In this document: in pieces, positions 47,700-60,921 of the stretch
How positions within the stretch are numbered: position 1 is the stretch's first letter
Layout: each line of letters starts with the position of its first letter
Source: Panax quinquefolius
Taxonomy: Eukaryota > Streptophyta > Magnoliopsida > Apiales > Araliaceae
NCBI GenBank assembly: GCA_020205615.1
Contig: CM035160.1
Location: forward strand, 146,363,991 to 146,427,990
Reading direction: 5' to 3'
DNA: 64,000 nucleotides
Notes under the pieces: generated by a model
What the model saw: only the letters and a program-made list of their open reading frames with translations
Database searches by the model: none
Told to the model about the DNA's origin: nothing
Program-made: the position numbers and the translations under genes

Positions 47700-50545
47700 A
47701 ATTTGTATCAACCTTGAACCCGGACAAAACCCATTTCCAAAGCCCATATCGAATGGCTCTATTGAACTTCAGGAGTTAAAGACCCAACTGCAGGAATTGT
47801 TAAACATTGGCTTTATTCATCTTAGTACTTCTCCTTGGGGTGCTCCTGTTCTATTCGTGAAGAAGAAAGATGGGAGTATGCGACTTTGTATTGATTATCG
47901 GGAGTTGAATCATGTCACCATCAAAAATAGGTACCCATTGCCACGTATTGATGACCTGTTTGACCAGTTGCAAAGCACTAAATTCTTTTCAAAGATTGAT
48001 CTTCGTTCCGAATATCACCAATTGAAGATTAGAACCGATGACATTCCAAAGACGGCTTTCAGAACTCGGTACGGGCATTATGAATTCCTAGTCATGTCTT
48101 TTGGATTGACTAATACTCCTGCTACCTTCATGGATATGATGAACCGAGTATTCAAGGAATATTTGGATCACTTTGAGGTCGTCTTTATTGATGACATCCT
48201 TATTTATTCCAAAAGCCGTGGAGATCATGAGCAACACTTGAGGCTGATACTCCAAAAGCTTCGTGAATATAAGCTTTATGCCAAGTTGAAGAAATGCGAG
48301 TTCTGGCTTGAGGAAGTAGCATTCCTTGGGCACGTGGTATCAAGTCATGGAATATCTGTTGACCCAGCAAAGATTGAAGCTATTCAAAGCTGGGAGAAAC
48401 CTAAATCAGTGACCAAAGTACGTAGCTTTCTCCTCTTAGCTGATTATTATCAGAGATTCGTAGAAGGGTTTTCTCGAATCGCTACTCCCTTAACTCAGCT
48501 GACTCGAAAAGATACAAAATTCGGTTGGAACGAGGAATGTGAGAAGAGTTTTCAAGGACTCGAGAGACTCTCATTTCAAAGACATGTTACGGCAATACCA
48601 TCCGCTCAAAGGATTTGTCATCTACAGTGATGCTTCAAACAAAGGGTTAGGATGTGTTCTCATGCAACATGGGAAAGTCATAGCCTATGCCTCTCGACAA
48701 CTCAAAGACTATGAGAGGAATTATTTCTACTCATAATCTAGAGTTGGTAGCAGTCGTTTTTGCAGTAAAGATTTGGAGGCATTACTTGTATGGGGAAAAA
48801 GTGGAGATCTTTACGGATCATAAAAGCCTCAAATATTTCTTCACTCAAAAGGAACTCAACATGCGATAGCGACGTTGGCTTGAACTGTTGAAAGATTATG
48901 ATTATACCATCCAATACCATCATGGAAAAGCGAACGTGGTAGCTGACGCATTGAGTAGAAGATCATATGCGGGTACAAGTGCGATATTGTCAACGCAAAG
49001 GCCCATTTTGTATGACTTGCAAAGGATGGAGATAGAGATAAAGACTCCAGGGACCCACATGATGATGGCAAATATACGAGTAGAACCGACTTTAATCGAT
49101 AAAGTTAAATTTGCTCAAACTACAGACCTGGAGTTGATGCGTATGAGGAAGAAAGTACAAGAAAGTGCTATGCCGGAAGCAAGAATCGATGAAGAAGGAA
49201 TACTTCGAGTCAACTCCAGACTTTGTGTTCCTAACGACCCTGAGTTAAAGTATAAAATCATGATGGAGGCGCACAACACACCGTTTGCAATCCATCCTGG
49301 GAGTACCAAAATGTATCATAATCTTCGACATACATTTTGGTGGAACAATATGAAGAGAGAGATAACGCTGTTTATCTCAAGGTGTCTAACTTGTCAACGA
49401 GTCAAGACGGAACATCAAGTACCAAAAGGTCCATTGCAAACACTTGAAATTCCAGAATGGAAGTGGGAACACATTACCATGGATTTCGTTACTGGTCTTC
49501 CCAAGGTTTCTCAAGGCATAGATGCAATTTAGGTTATTGTTGATAGATTGACCAAGTCTGCTCATTTCTTACCAATATGAGAAACTTATACACTTGAACG
49601 TCTTGCTCGTATGTACATAAACGAGATTATAAGACTGCATGGTATGCTAGTATCCATAGTTTCTGATTGAGACCCAAGATTCACTTCACGATTTTGGGTT
49701 AGTTTACAAAAAGCTATGGGCGCGGATTTACGATTTAGTTCGGCATATCATCCTCGACATTTGGACGATCAATCGAGAGGACTATTCAAACTCTTGAAGA
49801 TTTATTAAGACTCTATGTCCTTGACTTCAAGGAAAGTTGGGACAAGTTCTTACCATTGGTGGAGTTTTCCTACAACAACAAAGCTTATCAAGCAAGTATT
49901 GGCATGGCTCCATTCGAAGCGTTGTATGGAAGAAAGTGTCGTTCTCGGTATCTTTGGGATGAGGTGGGTGAAGCAACGTTGTTGGGACCGGAGTTAATAC
50001 GTATGACTCTGAAAAAAGATACAAATGATCCGTGAACGTATAAAACCTCTCACAAGACCGAATGAAAGAGTTATGTTGATCTTCATCGAAAGGATGTGGA
50101 ATTCGATATTAGAGATCATGTGTTGTTACATGTTGTTCCATGGAAAGGAGTTACGAGATTTGGAAAGAGAGAAAGCTCAATCCTCGATTCATTGGCCCAT
50201 TTTAATCCTCGATCGAGTAGGGATCAGTAGCTTTATAGACTTGCTTTCTGTAGTAGTATGTCTCGTGTTCATAACGCTTTTTTCATATATCCATGTTACG
50301 TAAATATGTGAAAGACACGAACCACATTATTGAGTTAGAACCGAACAAAATAGTGAAAGATTTAACATATGAAGAGGTTCTGTTCAAATCTTGGATAAGA
50401 AGGAACATATTCTACGCTTCTAAGGTTATACCTCAAGTCAAAGTTTTATGGAGGAACCACGATGTTGAGGAAATGACACGGGAGTTAGAATCAAATGAAA
50501 TCAAGGTATCCTTACCTCTTGACATATCGTGCGTACGCACCTAAT
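47700..50545 (+). pseudogene. pol of element 3: reverse transcriptase, RNase H, integrase, chromodomain-like tail
   Basis: Reverse transcriptase (47797-48630, one frame of 277 codons) has [30 protein letters not shown] and the catalytic [10 protein letters not shown] near 48181-48210. RNase H (about 48600-48960) has [17 protein letters not shown] and NVVADALSR, split by frameshifts near 48560 and 48725 and a stop near 48868. Integrase (48888-50100) has the HHCC zinc finger (HPGSTKMYHNLRHTFWW, then CLTCQRVK), the first catalytic Asp in WEHITMDFVTGLP, then stops at about 49530, 49578 and 49668. The tail at 50293-50545 has VKVLWRNHDVEEMT. It is the best preserved pol of the window but not translatable as a whole. 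Confidence 0.93.
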
Positions 50546-50562
50546 TTCGAGGGAAATTTCAT

Positions 50563-50573
50563 AAGAAGGGAGA
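50563..50573 (+). promoter_or_regulatory. Polypurine tract of element 3
   Basis: AAGAAGGGAGA directly upstream of the 3' LTR; primes plus-strand synthesis. Confidence 0.78.
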
Positions 50574-50574
50574 T

Positions 50575-51748
50575 TGTAAGACCCCAACTTTTATGAATAA
50601 AATGAATTTTCTATAAATATTATTTTTGAATATTATGGAATAAATTTGATATAATGTTATAGTTGTGGGTAATATTTATAAATTTTGCAAAGTACACAAG
50701 TTGTTATATAATATTCGATTGGTGGGGAATATTCGTTTTAAACAGGGAATATTAAATGCGACGACAAATCATTAGTGGACCCCTATTAACGGATTATTAT
50801 TGTCGGATTGAAAAAACGACAAAAATATTTTTATGAAAATAACGGCGGAAGTTTTACCGTTAATCTTGTTGAACTACTTTCAGTAGTAAAAGTACGATGT
50901 CTGGCGTGGTTGCGTAGTAGCACACGGTATTAATTATTGATCTTTACGTGATAAGTCACCGGTTTTGTTCAATTATTGCTTGAATGGTTGTTGTATAGTA
51001 TCTCACGTTAATTGATTCAATTATTGTTGATATTTTATAATTGAGATAGACGAAGTTATTAATATTATTATTTGTAATATTAACGATGTCTAGAAGTTAC
51101 GCTTAATGAGAGGTTTGGTCGCCTAATTGCGCCGCCAATAGGGAGAGAAATCCTTATTGAAAAGCCCCTCTTTCACAGGAACGACTTTGGTCGATTAATA
51201 GTGTGAATAATAATAGTGATTATGAAGTTTTGTTTTATTAGTATTATTAATGTAATAAAAGTAAAAAGCTTTTTATATAAAATGAATACTTTTATAAAGT
51301 TATTCGTTTTATTAGGCTAATAGTAAAATCTTTTTATATAAAAATGAATACTTTTTTTATAAATTTATACATTTTATTAGACAATAATTAGAATATATTA
51401 TATTTTATTATGCATAGTATTTGTATAGTGCCTGCATAGTATTTGTATAGTAAAATCTTTTTATATAAAACAGAATACTATTATAAAGTTATTCGTTTTA
51501 TTAGATTATAAATAGAATATATTATATTTTATTGTAAACCAATCTGGACCGTCCGTTTAAAGTAAATCAATCTGGACCGTTCATAGATTGCTACTATTCA
51601 GTACATTCTTCTATAAATAGAAGTTCATTCCTTCATAATTTCTTACAAATTCACTGAAACTCTAGAGAGAGAAAACTATATAGAGAAAGAAGAAAGTATT
51701 CTGCTACTTCACTACTTCTATATCCAGTTTCTTCTTTATAAGGTAAGG
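50575..51748 (+). repeat. 3' LTR of element 3, left segment
   Basis: Same start as the 5' LTR. TATA box at 51612-51619 and donor-like GTAAGG at 51743-51748, immediately followed by the nested LTR. It resumes at 55773. Confidence 0.92.
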
Positions 51749-54700
51749 TCTGACGCCCCCAAAATTAGGTATTCATCACCCATCTTGAGTCGCCAAATAC
51801 ATGGTACAGAATTCAAATATAACTTAATAATACAGCTGTCGTGTAAAATACGACAAAACATAAACTAAGAGTATTAATAAGAATATTCTCATCTAGACAA
51901 TATCCACACCCAATGGAGTCATCATTACATTTATTGTCACACTATTTAACAGAATAGTAATTACTACTAATGCTATTATCATCTGGATGATCCACTCCGC
52001 TTCCCGACTAGTCCCTTACGTTCTCATTTTCTGAAGAGAACTGTGAAAGAAAGGGTGAGCTCAACTAGCCCAGTAAGAAATATTATGACTAAGATAATGC
52101 AGAATAAATTATCATTAGTCTTCAACAATGTTAAACTGATAAAATACAATAGACATCAAGTTTAACTGCAGCGGAACAAATAATCCATTAAAAGAGTCAA
52201 GTAGAGAATAAAATCTACTATCTTTTATGATTTAAAAAGTTTTCATCAATTTTTATCGCTGAGACTCAGCTTAATAAATAAACCACATCATCGAATCATA
52301 CCTGCACTACGGGCCAATGATATTCATTAAATCATCAATGATCATGACTATACCGAATAATCCCTGGTCATAATCCTACCAAGTCCATCTCTGCACGTAA
52401 GCCAAAGATATACAACAATAAAACCAATAATCAACAATTCATCTTTGCACGTAAACCAGAGATATATAATTCAACAAACAACAATCCATCTTCACACGTA
52501 AGCCAAAGATAACTTTCATCACCATATAAGCATGAGGATGATGACAATGATATAAGCATTAATCAAACAAAAACAAGGATAAATATTAAAAACTTTAAAT
52601 TTATCCAAATATTATCAATCACATAATAAATTCATAATCTAATATTATTAATATCATAACAATATTTTAATCACTTCTTAAACTTATAAACAATTTATTT
52701 CAATTGTTTACACTTTACCAAATAATGCACTTAATCATTCAAAATGTTATACTCATAAGATTTCATCACCATTGATCAAATCCTCATCAAAATCTCTACA
52801 TATACCTTATATAGGATTTCCAAGCCATAAAATCCTATTTTTCAACTTTGTTACTTCACATAACATATTTAACTCATATGTTAAGAATTAAACCATTTTC
52901 ATGAAAAATACCAAATCAGTCCCAAAAATATTTCTTTTAGGGATTTAGCGTAATATAGTCCCTAATGAACATATATTTTCTCGAATTTTTAAAATTCATA
53001 TACTATTTTTAAAAAATTAATTTCTAATTAATTCCTTAAGAAAAATTAGCTACCTCAAGTTTAACTCCAAAAATTCCCAAATCTTGGCGGGATCTTACAC
53101 ATGTTAACGTGAGTCTCGGTTTAAATTTCATGGTCATCGAGGTTATAGAACTCCTGGTTATAAGCGTTTTTAAATTTAAAACCTAAATATTGAAATGGTC
53201 ATAACTTGCTCATTTTAAGTCGGAATGAGCTCATTTTTGGACAGGAAGTTCTTTATACCATATACTTTCATGTCCCAAAAGGCCAAAATTTTTCTCACAA
53301 TTTAAGTGGCCGAAACAGCCCTTCTAAAATCTGGACAGTAGCATTTCGGTAATTTCCAGCTTTTGACTCCTTTGCTAAAATCAATCCACACGAAAATCTA
53401 CAACACCTTTTCTAGTGATTGCACTTGGAGATGCTACAAAACTCATAGATCTAACTCTAGAACTTAACCACACTCAAAAATTCAAAATATAATAGGAGAT
53501 ATGATCAATTGAATTCATGTTCTATTTTCACCAAAATCTGATTTTCAACCCTTTGTGATTCTAAGAAACTTTCATGTTTTCACATAATAACCAACATAAC
53601 TCATCATAACACTTACTAATACTTCATATACCCATGATTTTTATCAGTCCAAAGCTTTTATTTTGACTCTCATCATAATCAACGTAACCAGATCATTTCC
53701 ACAATTTAATAAGGAATGAATATAAAGGATCATTCACCATGCATGTGGTAATCCACATAGACAGGTTATTCTAACAGAATAATAAAGAATGGAATAACAG
53801 AAGGATTCACCATGCATACGATAGAGACCGCACAGACAGGTTATTCCCAACAGAATAATAAATAATGGAACCCGTCCCAGCGTAAACGCACGCATGAGGA
53901 TATTCAACGAGAATAATAAATGCGAATAATAAATAATGAAACTGTGTCCCAAAAGTATACGCACGCACGAGGATATTCAGCGAGAATAATAAATGTGGAA
54001 TAATAAATAATGGAACCAGTCCGTACGTAAAAGCATTGCAGACGATATTCGACGAATAATAAAGAATGGAATAACAACGAATTTTTACCATGTATGCGGT
54101 GCTTGCATACAGCAAGTTATTCAACAATGAATAATAAAGAACGGAACCGAGTCGAGCAAAATTACATGCCGAAGCAGGATATTCCAAATGTAATAATAAA
54201 GAATGGAATAATAGAAGAATTTCACCATGTATGCGGTATTTCGCATAAACAAAGTTATCCCAATATAATAATACGAATGGAATAACGTAAGAATTTCACC
54301 ATGTATGCGGTGCTTGGCATAAGCAGTTATTCTAACATAATAATGAAGAATGGAATAACAACTCTTACGAGTATTGAAAGAAGTAATTCTCTTCATGAAT
54401 ACGAAAGAATAATACCCTTACAGTACAACAAATAATATCCCTTACCTCGGGAGAAACTGGATCTTTGGAATTGTGGTGGCGGGCTTTTTTCTTCTTTCTC
54501 TCTATATAGATTTCTCTATAGCTTCTCTCTATAATAATGGCTCTAAAGCTTTAGTGAATTGGAGAGAAATGAAGGAAGAATGAGCTTATTTATAGAAAAA
54601 TATAGTTTCGATAATTTACGCACGTTTTGGGGCTCGAAATATTACAAATCAATACCTCCAACTTTTCTTTCATTTTTACTTGATCATCCAAGTATTATCA

Positions 54701-55767
54701 AACTTGCACCACCTCCCTAATAGTAAATCATGTGAATCAACAATAAATCATGTGACTCAATAGTTCTAAACATGTGAAAAAATTAATTACAAATATAGTA
54801 CCTCCATCTATACCTCTATTTTTAACTTAGTCATGCAAGTATCACCAATCTTGCACCAACTCCCCTAATAGTAAATGAATGTGACTCAATAGTACACACA
54901 TGTGAACAAATAGTTATATAAGCATGTGAATAAGTAGTAATTAATTGCTTATTTATCCGATAAATTCCTCGATTTATCAATATAACCCCTAGACATCAAT
55001 TATCATTGGAATAGATGTCGATTTCAACTAACACCAATAATCCCAACACAATGGAACTATCAACTTCATCTTTAATCAACATGAACGTATTCATCATTAA
55101 TATTATAACTCACAATATTTAACAATCAGGTCGTTCCCAGGAAAGAGGGGGCTTTCCGATAAGGATTTCTCCTTATTGGCGCCCAATTAGGTGACCAAAC
55201 CTCTCCTTGATAGAATTTCTAGACATTGTAAATGTTATAATTTAATAATATGAATAACTTTGTCGTCTCAATTATTGATTAACAATATATCTTATTATAC
55301 AGATGATACTATGACAATAATCGAATCAAAAATATGAGAGATATGATGCAACAATTACTATAGCAATAATTAAGTATAACTGAGTGTCTTCTCACGTAAG
55401 CATCAATAACCAATACCGTGTGCCACTATGCAACTACGCATATTACTGTACTTTTACTACCGAGTAGTTCAACAGTATTAATGGTACTTCCGCTGTTATT
55501 TTCATAAAAATAATTCTGTAGTTTTATTACTACGACAATACTTTTAGTTGACGTTTACTCAATGATTGTCTTGAGTAAATGCGGATATTCCCGAAACAAA
55601 TAGAATATTCATGTGAGACCAAACGAATATTTTATAATTACTTGCATACTTTGCAAAATGTATAAATACTACCCACAACTATAACATTATATCAAATCCA
55701 TACCATAATATTAAAAAAAATATTTTGAGAAAATTAAATCTTTATTCGTAAAATCTGGGGTTTTACA
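51749..55767 (-). mobile_element. Solo LTR (subfamily A) inserted in the 3' LTR of element 3, target duplication TAAGG, with a foreign insert
   Basis: Plus strand TCTGACGCCCCC ... GGGGTTTTACA, which is the LTR end to start on the minus strand. TAAGG lies at 51744-51748 and 55768-55772. No internal region, so two LTRs recombined into one. It is 4,019 bp instead of about 2.6 kb, because of unrelated DNA at about 52565-53720. TATA box (minus) at 54587-54594, donor-like site near 54446, hairpin array 54400-53725, loop array 52520-52295. Confidence 0.92.
52565..53720. repeat. Unrelated insert inside the nested solo LTR, with a different LTR terminus
   Basis: From about 52565 the sequence leaves the family pattern and returns near 53720. 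Within it, 'cttggcgggatcttaca' at about 53083-53099 looks like the (reversed) TGTAAGATCCCGCC start of another plant Ty3/gypsy LTR. The part after 53099 ('tgttaacgtgagtctcgg...') has no match in the window. The exact ends are uncertain. Confidence 0.5.
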
Positions 55768-55772
55768 TAAGG

Positions 55773-57256
55773 GGTATTATTTTTTTTCATATTCATGAAT
55801 AGAACTTCTGTTATTCCATTCTTTATTATTCTGTTGGAATAACCTGTATAAGCGGTCTACCCTATACTTGGTGAAATTCTTACATTATTCCATTATTTAT
55901 TATTCTGCTTGGAATAACTTTTGTCTGTCAAATTACTGCATACATGGTGAAATTCTGTTGTTATTCCATTCTTTATTATTACATTGGAATATCCATCGTC
56001 TCATGCGTTTTGGCAGGACTGGTTCCGTTATTTATTATTACATTGGAATAACTTTGCTACATCTGAAGTCTCTTATGCGTGGTGATTTACATTGTTATTC
56101 CATTCTTTATTATTACATTGGAATATCCCGTCGGTCGTGTTAGCCTGACACGGTTCCGTTATTTATTATTACATTGGAATAACTTTGTATATGTGAAGTA
56201 CTGCATGCATGGTGATTTCTTTTGTTATTCCATTCTTTATTATACTCGATTAGTTAAAGTATTGACTTCTATACTCCATGAAATTAGTGGAATATCCTTG
56301 ATATTTGCGCTTGACCCAAGATCTTTTAAATGGAAATATTCTTTTGAGAATTCTTGAATTTTACTCTCTGAAAGAAGTATCATGTTGAAAATTTGGACGT
56401 TATTAGTTCTGAATAAATTAATTCTTGAACTTGTTTGATTGAATTCTTATATCATTGTCATCATCCTCATATTTTATATTTTTTGAAGTCATTCGTTTGT
56501 GGCTCATAGTGTATAGATGGACTTGGTATGATTATGACCGAGGATTATTCGGTTATAATCATGGTAGTAATGTTACAAATGATGTGGTAAAAGTCCTCAT
56601 TGGCTCGTAATGCATTGATGGATGATTGTTGGCATGATCATGACCATTGATGAATACACAAATATCCTTGGCCCGTAGTGCATGGATAATTTGTGGTTGT
56701 GATACTAATGAATATCCTTTGCCGTAGTGCAGGGATGATGTGGATTATTTATTAAGCTGAGTCCCAGCAATAAAAGTGATGAAAAACCTTTTAAATCATA
56801 ATAGATAGTAGATTTTATTTTCTACTTGACTCTTTTAATGAATTGCATGTTCCGCTGAAGTTAAACTTGATGTCTATTGTATTTTATCAGTTTAACACTG
56901 TTGAAGACTAATGATAATTTATTCTGTATTATCTTAGTCATAATATTTTTTACTGGCTAGTTGAGCTCACCCTTTCTTTCACTGTTCTCTTCAAAAAATG
57001 AGAACGTAGTCGGGACTAGTTGGGGAACGGAGTGACGGTCCAGATGATAGTATTAGTAGTCCTCACTATTCTGTTAAGTAGTGTAACAATAAATGTAATG
57101 AGGACTTATTCTGAGAGTGGATATTGTGTAGAAGACAATAGTTGTATTAAAACTCACGCTCTCTCTTTGTTGTATATTAAAGATTGTATTTGTATTACAT
57201 ACCATGTATTTGGCGACTCGGAATAGGTGATGTATACCTATTTTGGGGTTGTCACA
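55773..57256 (+). repeat. 3' LTR of element 3, right segment
   Basis: Continues the hairpin array (55785-56260) and loop array (about 56500-56740) and ends GGGGTTGTCACA before ATTAT at 57257-57261. Confidence 0.92.
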
Positions 57257-57261
57257 ATTAT

Positions 57262-58022
57262 TCAGAGGAATATCCCATGCATGCGTTTTACGTCGGACTG
57301 GTTCCGCCTTTTTATTATTACATTGGAATATCCTGTACATGCGCTTTCTGCCGGACACGGATCATTATTTATTATTTTGTTGGAATAACTTTATTGTGCG
57401 AAGTACCGCATGCATGGTGATTTACATTGTTATTCCATTCTTTATTATTCATTTGGAATATCACATGCCGGTGCGTATTACTTTGACACGAGTTACATTA
57501 TTTATTATTCATTGGAATAACTTTTATCATCACAAGTCCGCGTGCATGGTGATTTCTTTTGTTATTCCATTCTTTATTATACTCGGTTGGTTAAAGTTTT
57601 GACTTTTATACTCCATGAAATTAGTGGAATATCCTTGATATTTGCGCTTCATCCAGTATCTTTTCATGGAAATATTCTTCTGGGCATTCTTGAGTTTTGC
57701 CCCACAAAGCAATATCATGTTGACAATTTGGACGTTATTGGTTCCTGGATAAATTAATTCTTGAACTTGTTTTATTGAATTCTTATATCATTGTCATCAT
57801 CTTCATGTTTATATTATGTTGAAAGTCATATGTGGCCTGTAGTGCATAGATGGACTTGGTATGATTATGACCAGAGATTATTCGGTGTAATCATGACCTT
57901 AATGTTACAAATGATGTGATAAAAATCCTCATTGGCCTGCAGTGCATTGATGGACAGTTGTTGGCATGATCATGACCATTGGTGAATACACGAATATCCT
58001 TGGCCGTAGTGCATGGATAATT
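57262..58022 (+). repeat. Outer LTR (subfamily A), middle segment
   Basis: Resumes the outer LTR interrupted at 43052: hairpin array units to about 57600, then loop-array units (57830-58015), to TAATT at 58018-58022 where the next LTR inserted. Confidence 0.88.
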
Positions 58023-60566
58023 TGTCACGCCCCCAAAATAGGTATACAACACCCATTCTGAGTCGCCAAATACATGGTACAGAAAAACAACTACAACTTT
58101 ATTATTATAATTGTCGTGCAAAATACGACAACACATACTGTGAGTTTAAATACAAATATTATCTTCTAGACAATATCCACACCCAAATAAAGTCCTCATT
58201 ATAATTATTGATGTAATATTTTATAAAAATAGTGAGGACTGCTAAAACAACAGACTAGGACCATCAATCTATACCCCGACTGGTTCCTGCTATGTTCTCG
58301 CTTCCTGAGAAGAAAAATGGAACAAAAAGGAAAAGGGTGAGCTCAACTAGCCCAGTAAAGAATATTATGACTAAGATAATATACAACAAATTATCCTTAG
58401 TCTTCAACGGGGAAAAATCTGATAGAATACAATAGACAACAAGTTTTAGATCAACAATTGCAGCGGAAACAACAATTCTTTAGAAGAGTTAAATAGATAA
58501 TCAAATCTACTATCATATATAAAAGTCCATCATCAATATTTTATCCATGTAACATCAATCAATATACATCTTGCATCAAATATTCATCTTTGCACTACGG
58601 GCCAAAGATATTCATTTGTATCACCAGTTAGTCATGTTCATCTCAACACCTGGTCATCTTTGCACTACGGGCCAAAGATATTCATTTGTATCACCAGTTG
58701 GTCATGTTCATCTCAACACCTGGTCATCTTTGCACTACGGGCCAAAGATATTCATCAGGTAATCATACATCTTTACACTACAGGCCAAAGATATTCATTA
58801 AGTATCACCATTAAGGACTGAGGATGATGAAAAACATTTTAGAGAACGTATCTAGTGAAATAGAAGGGAAAATATTAGGGATTCGTATTTCGGTTTATCC
58901 AAATTCAATAATACTCCATAATAACCAAGTGTGAAGTAGAATAAAGATCAAAACATGGATACAATCAAAGATAGTAACCATAAAAGACATCTGGAACGAA
59001 AAAGAGAAAATATCATTTTTTGGTGAATAGTGCCGTATACGTGAATAGTAGCCCCGACACAAAAAGGTAGGAATTCCACAATAAAATTCATAAAAATATC
59101 TCAGCATAATGATATTGAAGAAAATAATATCATTTAAGAAGAAAATAATATCCCTTACCTCAAAGAATCAGTACTTCGGAATGAAAGGTCAGAAGTGAAG
59201 CTGAATGAAACTTGTACTGAACAACAACTCTCAAATTATCTAAATACTCACAAAATACGCTCAATAATATAGAGAGAGAAAAAGAGAAAGCTTATGTTTC
59301 TGGTCTGATTTTCAATTCTAACTTAGCCCTCTATTTATAGGAAAATGTTAGCCGTAGAAAGAAGACTTGACTGCTTTACATGATGGCTTTACTCAAATTT
59401 ACTATTGCCACCCACCATATTTGAAATAAAATTCAGCACATTTCTTCACCAACAACGAGTGGGGCCCACTCAATTCTAGAATTTTCCACCAAAATTATTT
59501 ATAAACCTAATTTTTGAATCAGTCACCTCTTAAAATTCATAACAAATCATTCGTTCATTTTTAACGGTTCAAAATTTGTGGACATATACTCAACTTATAT
59601 ATGTATAACATATCCAAAAATCACAACGATCCAACGGTCGGATTAAAAATTACATCTCACGCAATATATCGTAAAAATACTGATTTGATTTTTAATATCT
59701 CCATTCTGACAAAAATACTGATAAAACACCTCAACATTAATTCCTTCATTTATAACCACATAAAATAAATAAATCCATCATTTATATCTGCATCAAAAAA
59801 ATATTTCCTTATCATATAAATTAATAATTAATTATTTACAAATAATATTACGTAATCACAATTATAACAACCAGTAGTTCCCTCAGAAAGAGGGGGCTTT
59901 CCAATAAGGATTTCTCCTTATTAGGCGCAATTTAGGTGACCAAACCTCTCCTTAGATGCGAACTTTCTAGACATTGCCAATAATGCTATCTAATAATATT
60001 ATTCAAATAATATGAATTATTGATATGATAAAGAGAAATCTTGTCTTGATGACAATTATTGAAACAACAATAATATAAAATATCAACGCAAAGAATTATT
60101 GAATCAATAAAATAAAATATTAAAAAGTAATTCATCGTAATAATTATTGAGTAGTGCCTTCTATGTAAGGATCAATAATTCAACCATACCGCGATACAGG
60201 TGTAATCTTTCTTGTCTATCGCCAGACATCGTATTTTAATCACCGGGTAATCCAACAGTGTTAACGGTAACAATTATGCCGTTATTTATAAAAACTCAAA
60301 CTTGTCGTTTTCTTCATCCGATAGTTATTCCGTTATGGGGCCCACAAATGATTGCGCTATCGTACGGATATTCTCCGACAGCAAGAATATTCCACGACCA
60401 AACGAATATTCCCCGACAACAATAAGTATTTTATAGCCACTTGCTTATTTGTAAAATTTGCACATTTTACCCATAACCAAAACATTATATCAAATTAACT
60501 CCTTTTTATTTTAAGATAATAAATAGAGAAAATTTAATTTTATTCATAATAAGTTGGGGCCTTACA
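58023..60566 (-). mobile_element. Solo LTR (subfamily B), target duplication TAATT, 2,544 bp
   Basis: Plus strand TGTCACGCCCCC ... GGGGCCTTACA, flanked by TAATT at 58018-58022 and 60567-60571. It resembles the LTRs of element 2. TATA box (minus) at 59332-59339 and GAG/GTAAGGG donor near 59159. A loop array with 70-bp units lies at 58585-58795. The 14-bp repeats of element 2 are almost absent (only CGTGAATAGT twice near 59020-59050). Confidence 0.92.
58585..58794 (-). repeat. Near-perfect 70-bp tandem repeat carrying the conserved-loop hairpin
   Basis: Units begin at 58585, 58655 and 58725. The first two are identical except for one base. Each contains ATCTTTGCACTACGGGCC followed by AAAGAT, a 7-bp stem with the family loop. 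Equivalent but more varied units are at 13995-14205 and 21395-21590. Confidence 0.9.
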
Positions 60567-60571
60567 TAATT

Positions 60572-60921
60572 TGTGGTTGTGATACTAATGAATATCCTTG
60601 ACCATAGTGCAGGGATGATGTGGATTATTTATTAAGCTGATTCCTAGCGATAAAAGTGATAAAAAAAACCTTTTAAATCATAAAAGATAGTAGATTTTAT
60701 TCTCTACTTAACTCTTTTAATGGATTTCTTATTCCACTGAAGTTAAACTTGATGTCTATTGTATTTTATCAGTTTAACATTGTTGAAGACTAATGATAAT
60801 TTATTTTGCATTATCTTAGTCATAATATTTCTTCTTTGGCTAGTTGAGCTCACCCTTTTACTTTCAATGTTCTCTTGAAATGAGAGCGTGGCGAGGGACT
60901 AGTCGGGAGCGGGTGATGGTC
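60572..60921 (+). repeat. Outer LTR (subfamily A), right segment, lacking its last 200 bp
   Basis: Continues from 58022 through the loop array and 'gttgagctcaccc' region, then stops near TCTAGA (60920-60925), where an opposite-strand LTR begins. The normal GGGGTCGTCACA end and any PBS are absent. Confidence 0.85.

Larger units (their letters stand above)
43053..57256 (+). mobile_element. Ty3/gypsy element 3, complete with two LTRs, target duplication ATTAT, itself hit by a nested LTR
   Basis: Plus-strand order: 5' LTR 43053-45756, PBS, gag, protease, reverse transcriptase, RNase H, integrase with chromodomain-like tail, polypurine tract, 3' LTR 50575-51748 plus 55773-57256. ATTAT occurs at 43048-43052 and 57257-57261, a clean 5-bp target duplication. 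Without the nested LTR the element is about 10.2 kb. Domain order is Ty3/gypsy; the tail VKVLWRNHDVEEMT near 50440-50480 resembles Tekay/Del chromoviruses (inference). Gag and pol carry many stops and frameshifts, so it is not autonomous. Confidence 0.95.

Noticed and set aside
43053..57256. Possibility that element 3 is an active retrotransposon
   Set aside because: Gag and pol contain many stops and frameshifts and the 3' LTR is split by a nested insertion.
58571..58762. Small repetitive open frame (also 21304-21606 and 13922-14122)
   Set aside because: Translation of the conserved-loop LTR array; repeats in DNA explain it completely.
58585..58794. Regular repeats with spacers, CRISPR-like at first sight
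   Set aside because: Plant nuclear DNA, no cas genes, and the spacers are themselves repeated; it is a tandem LTR array.
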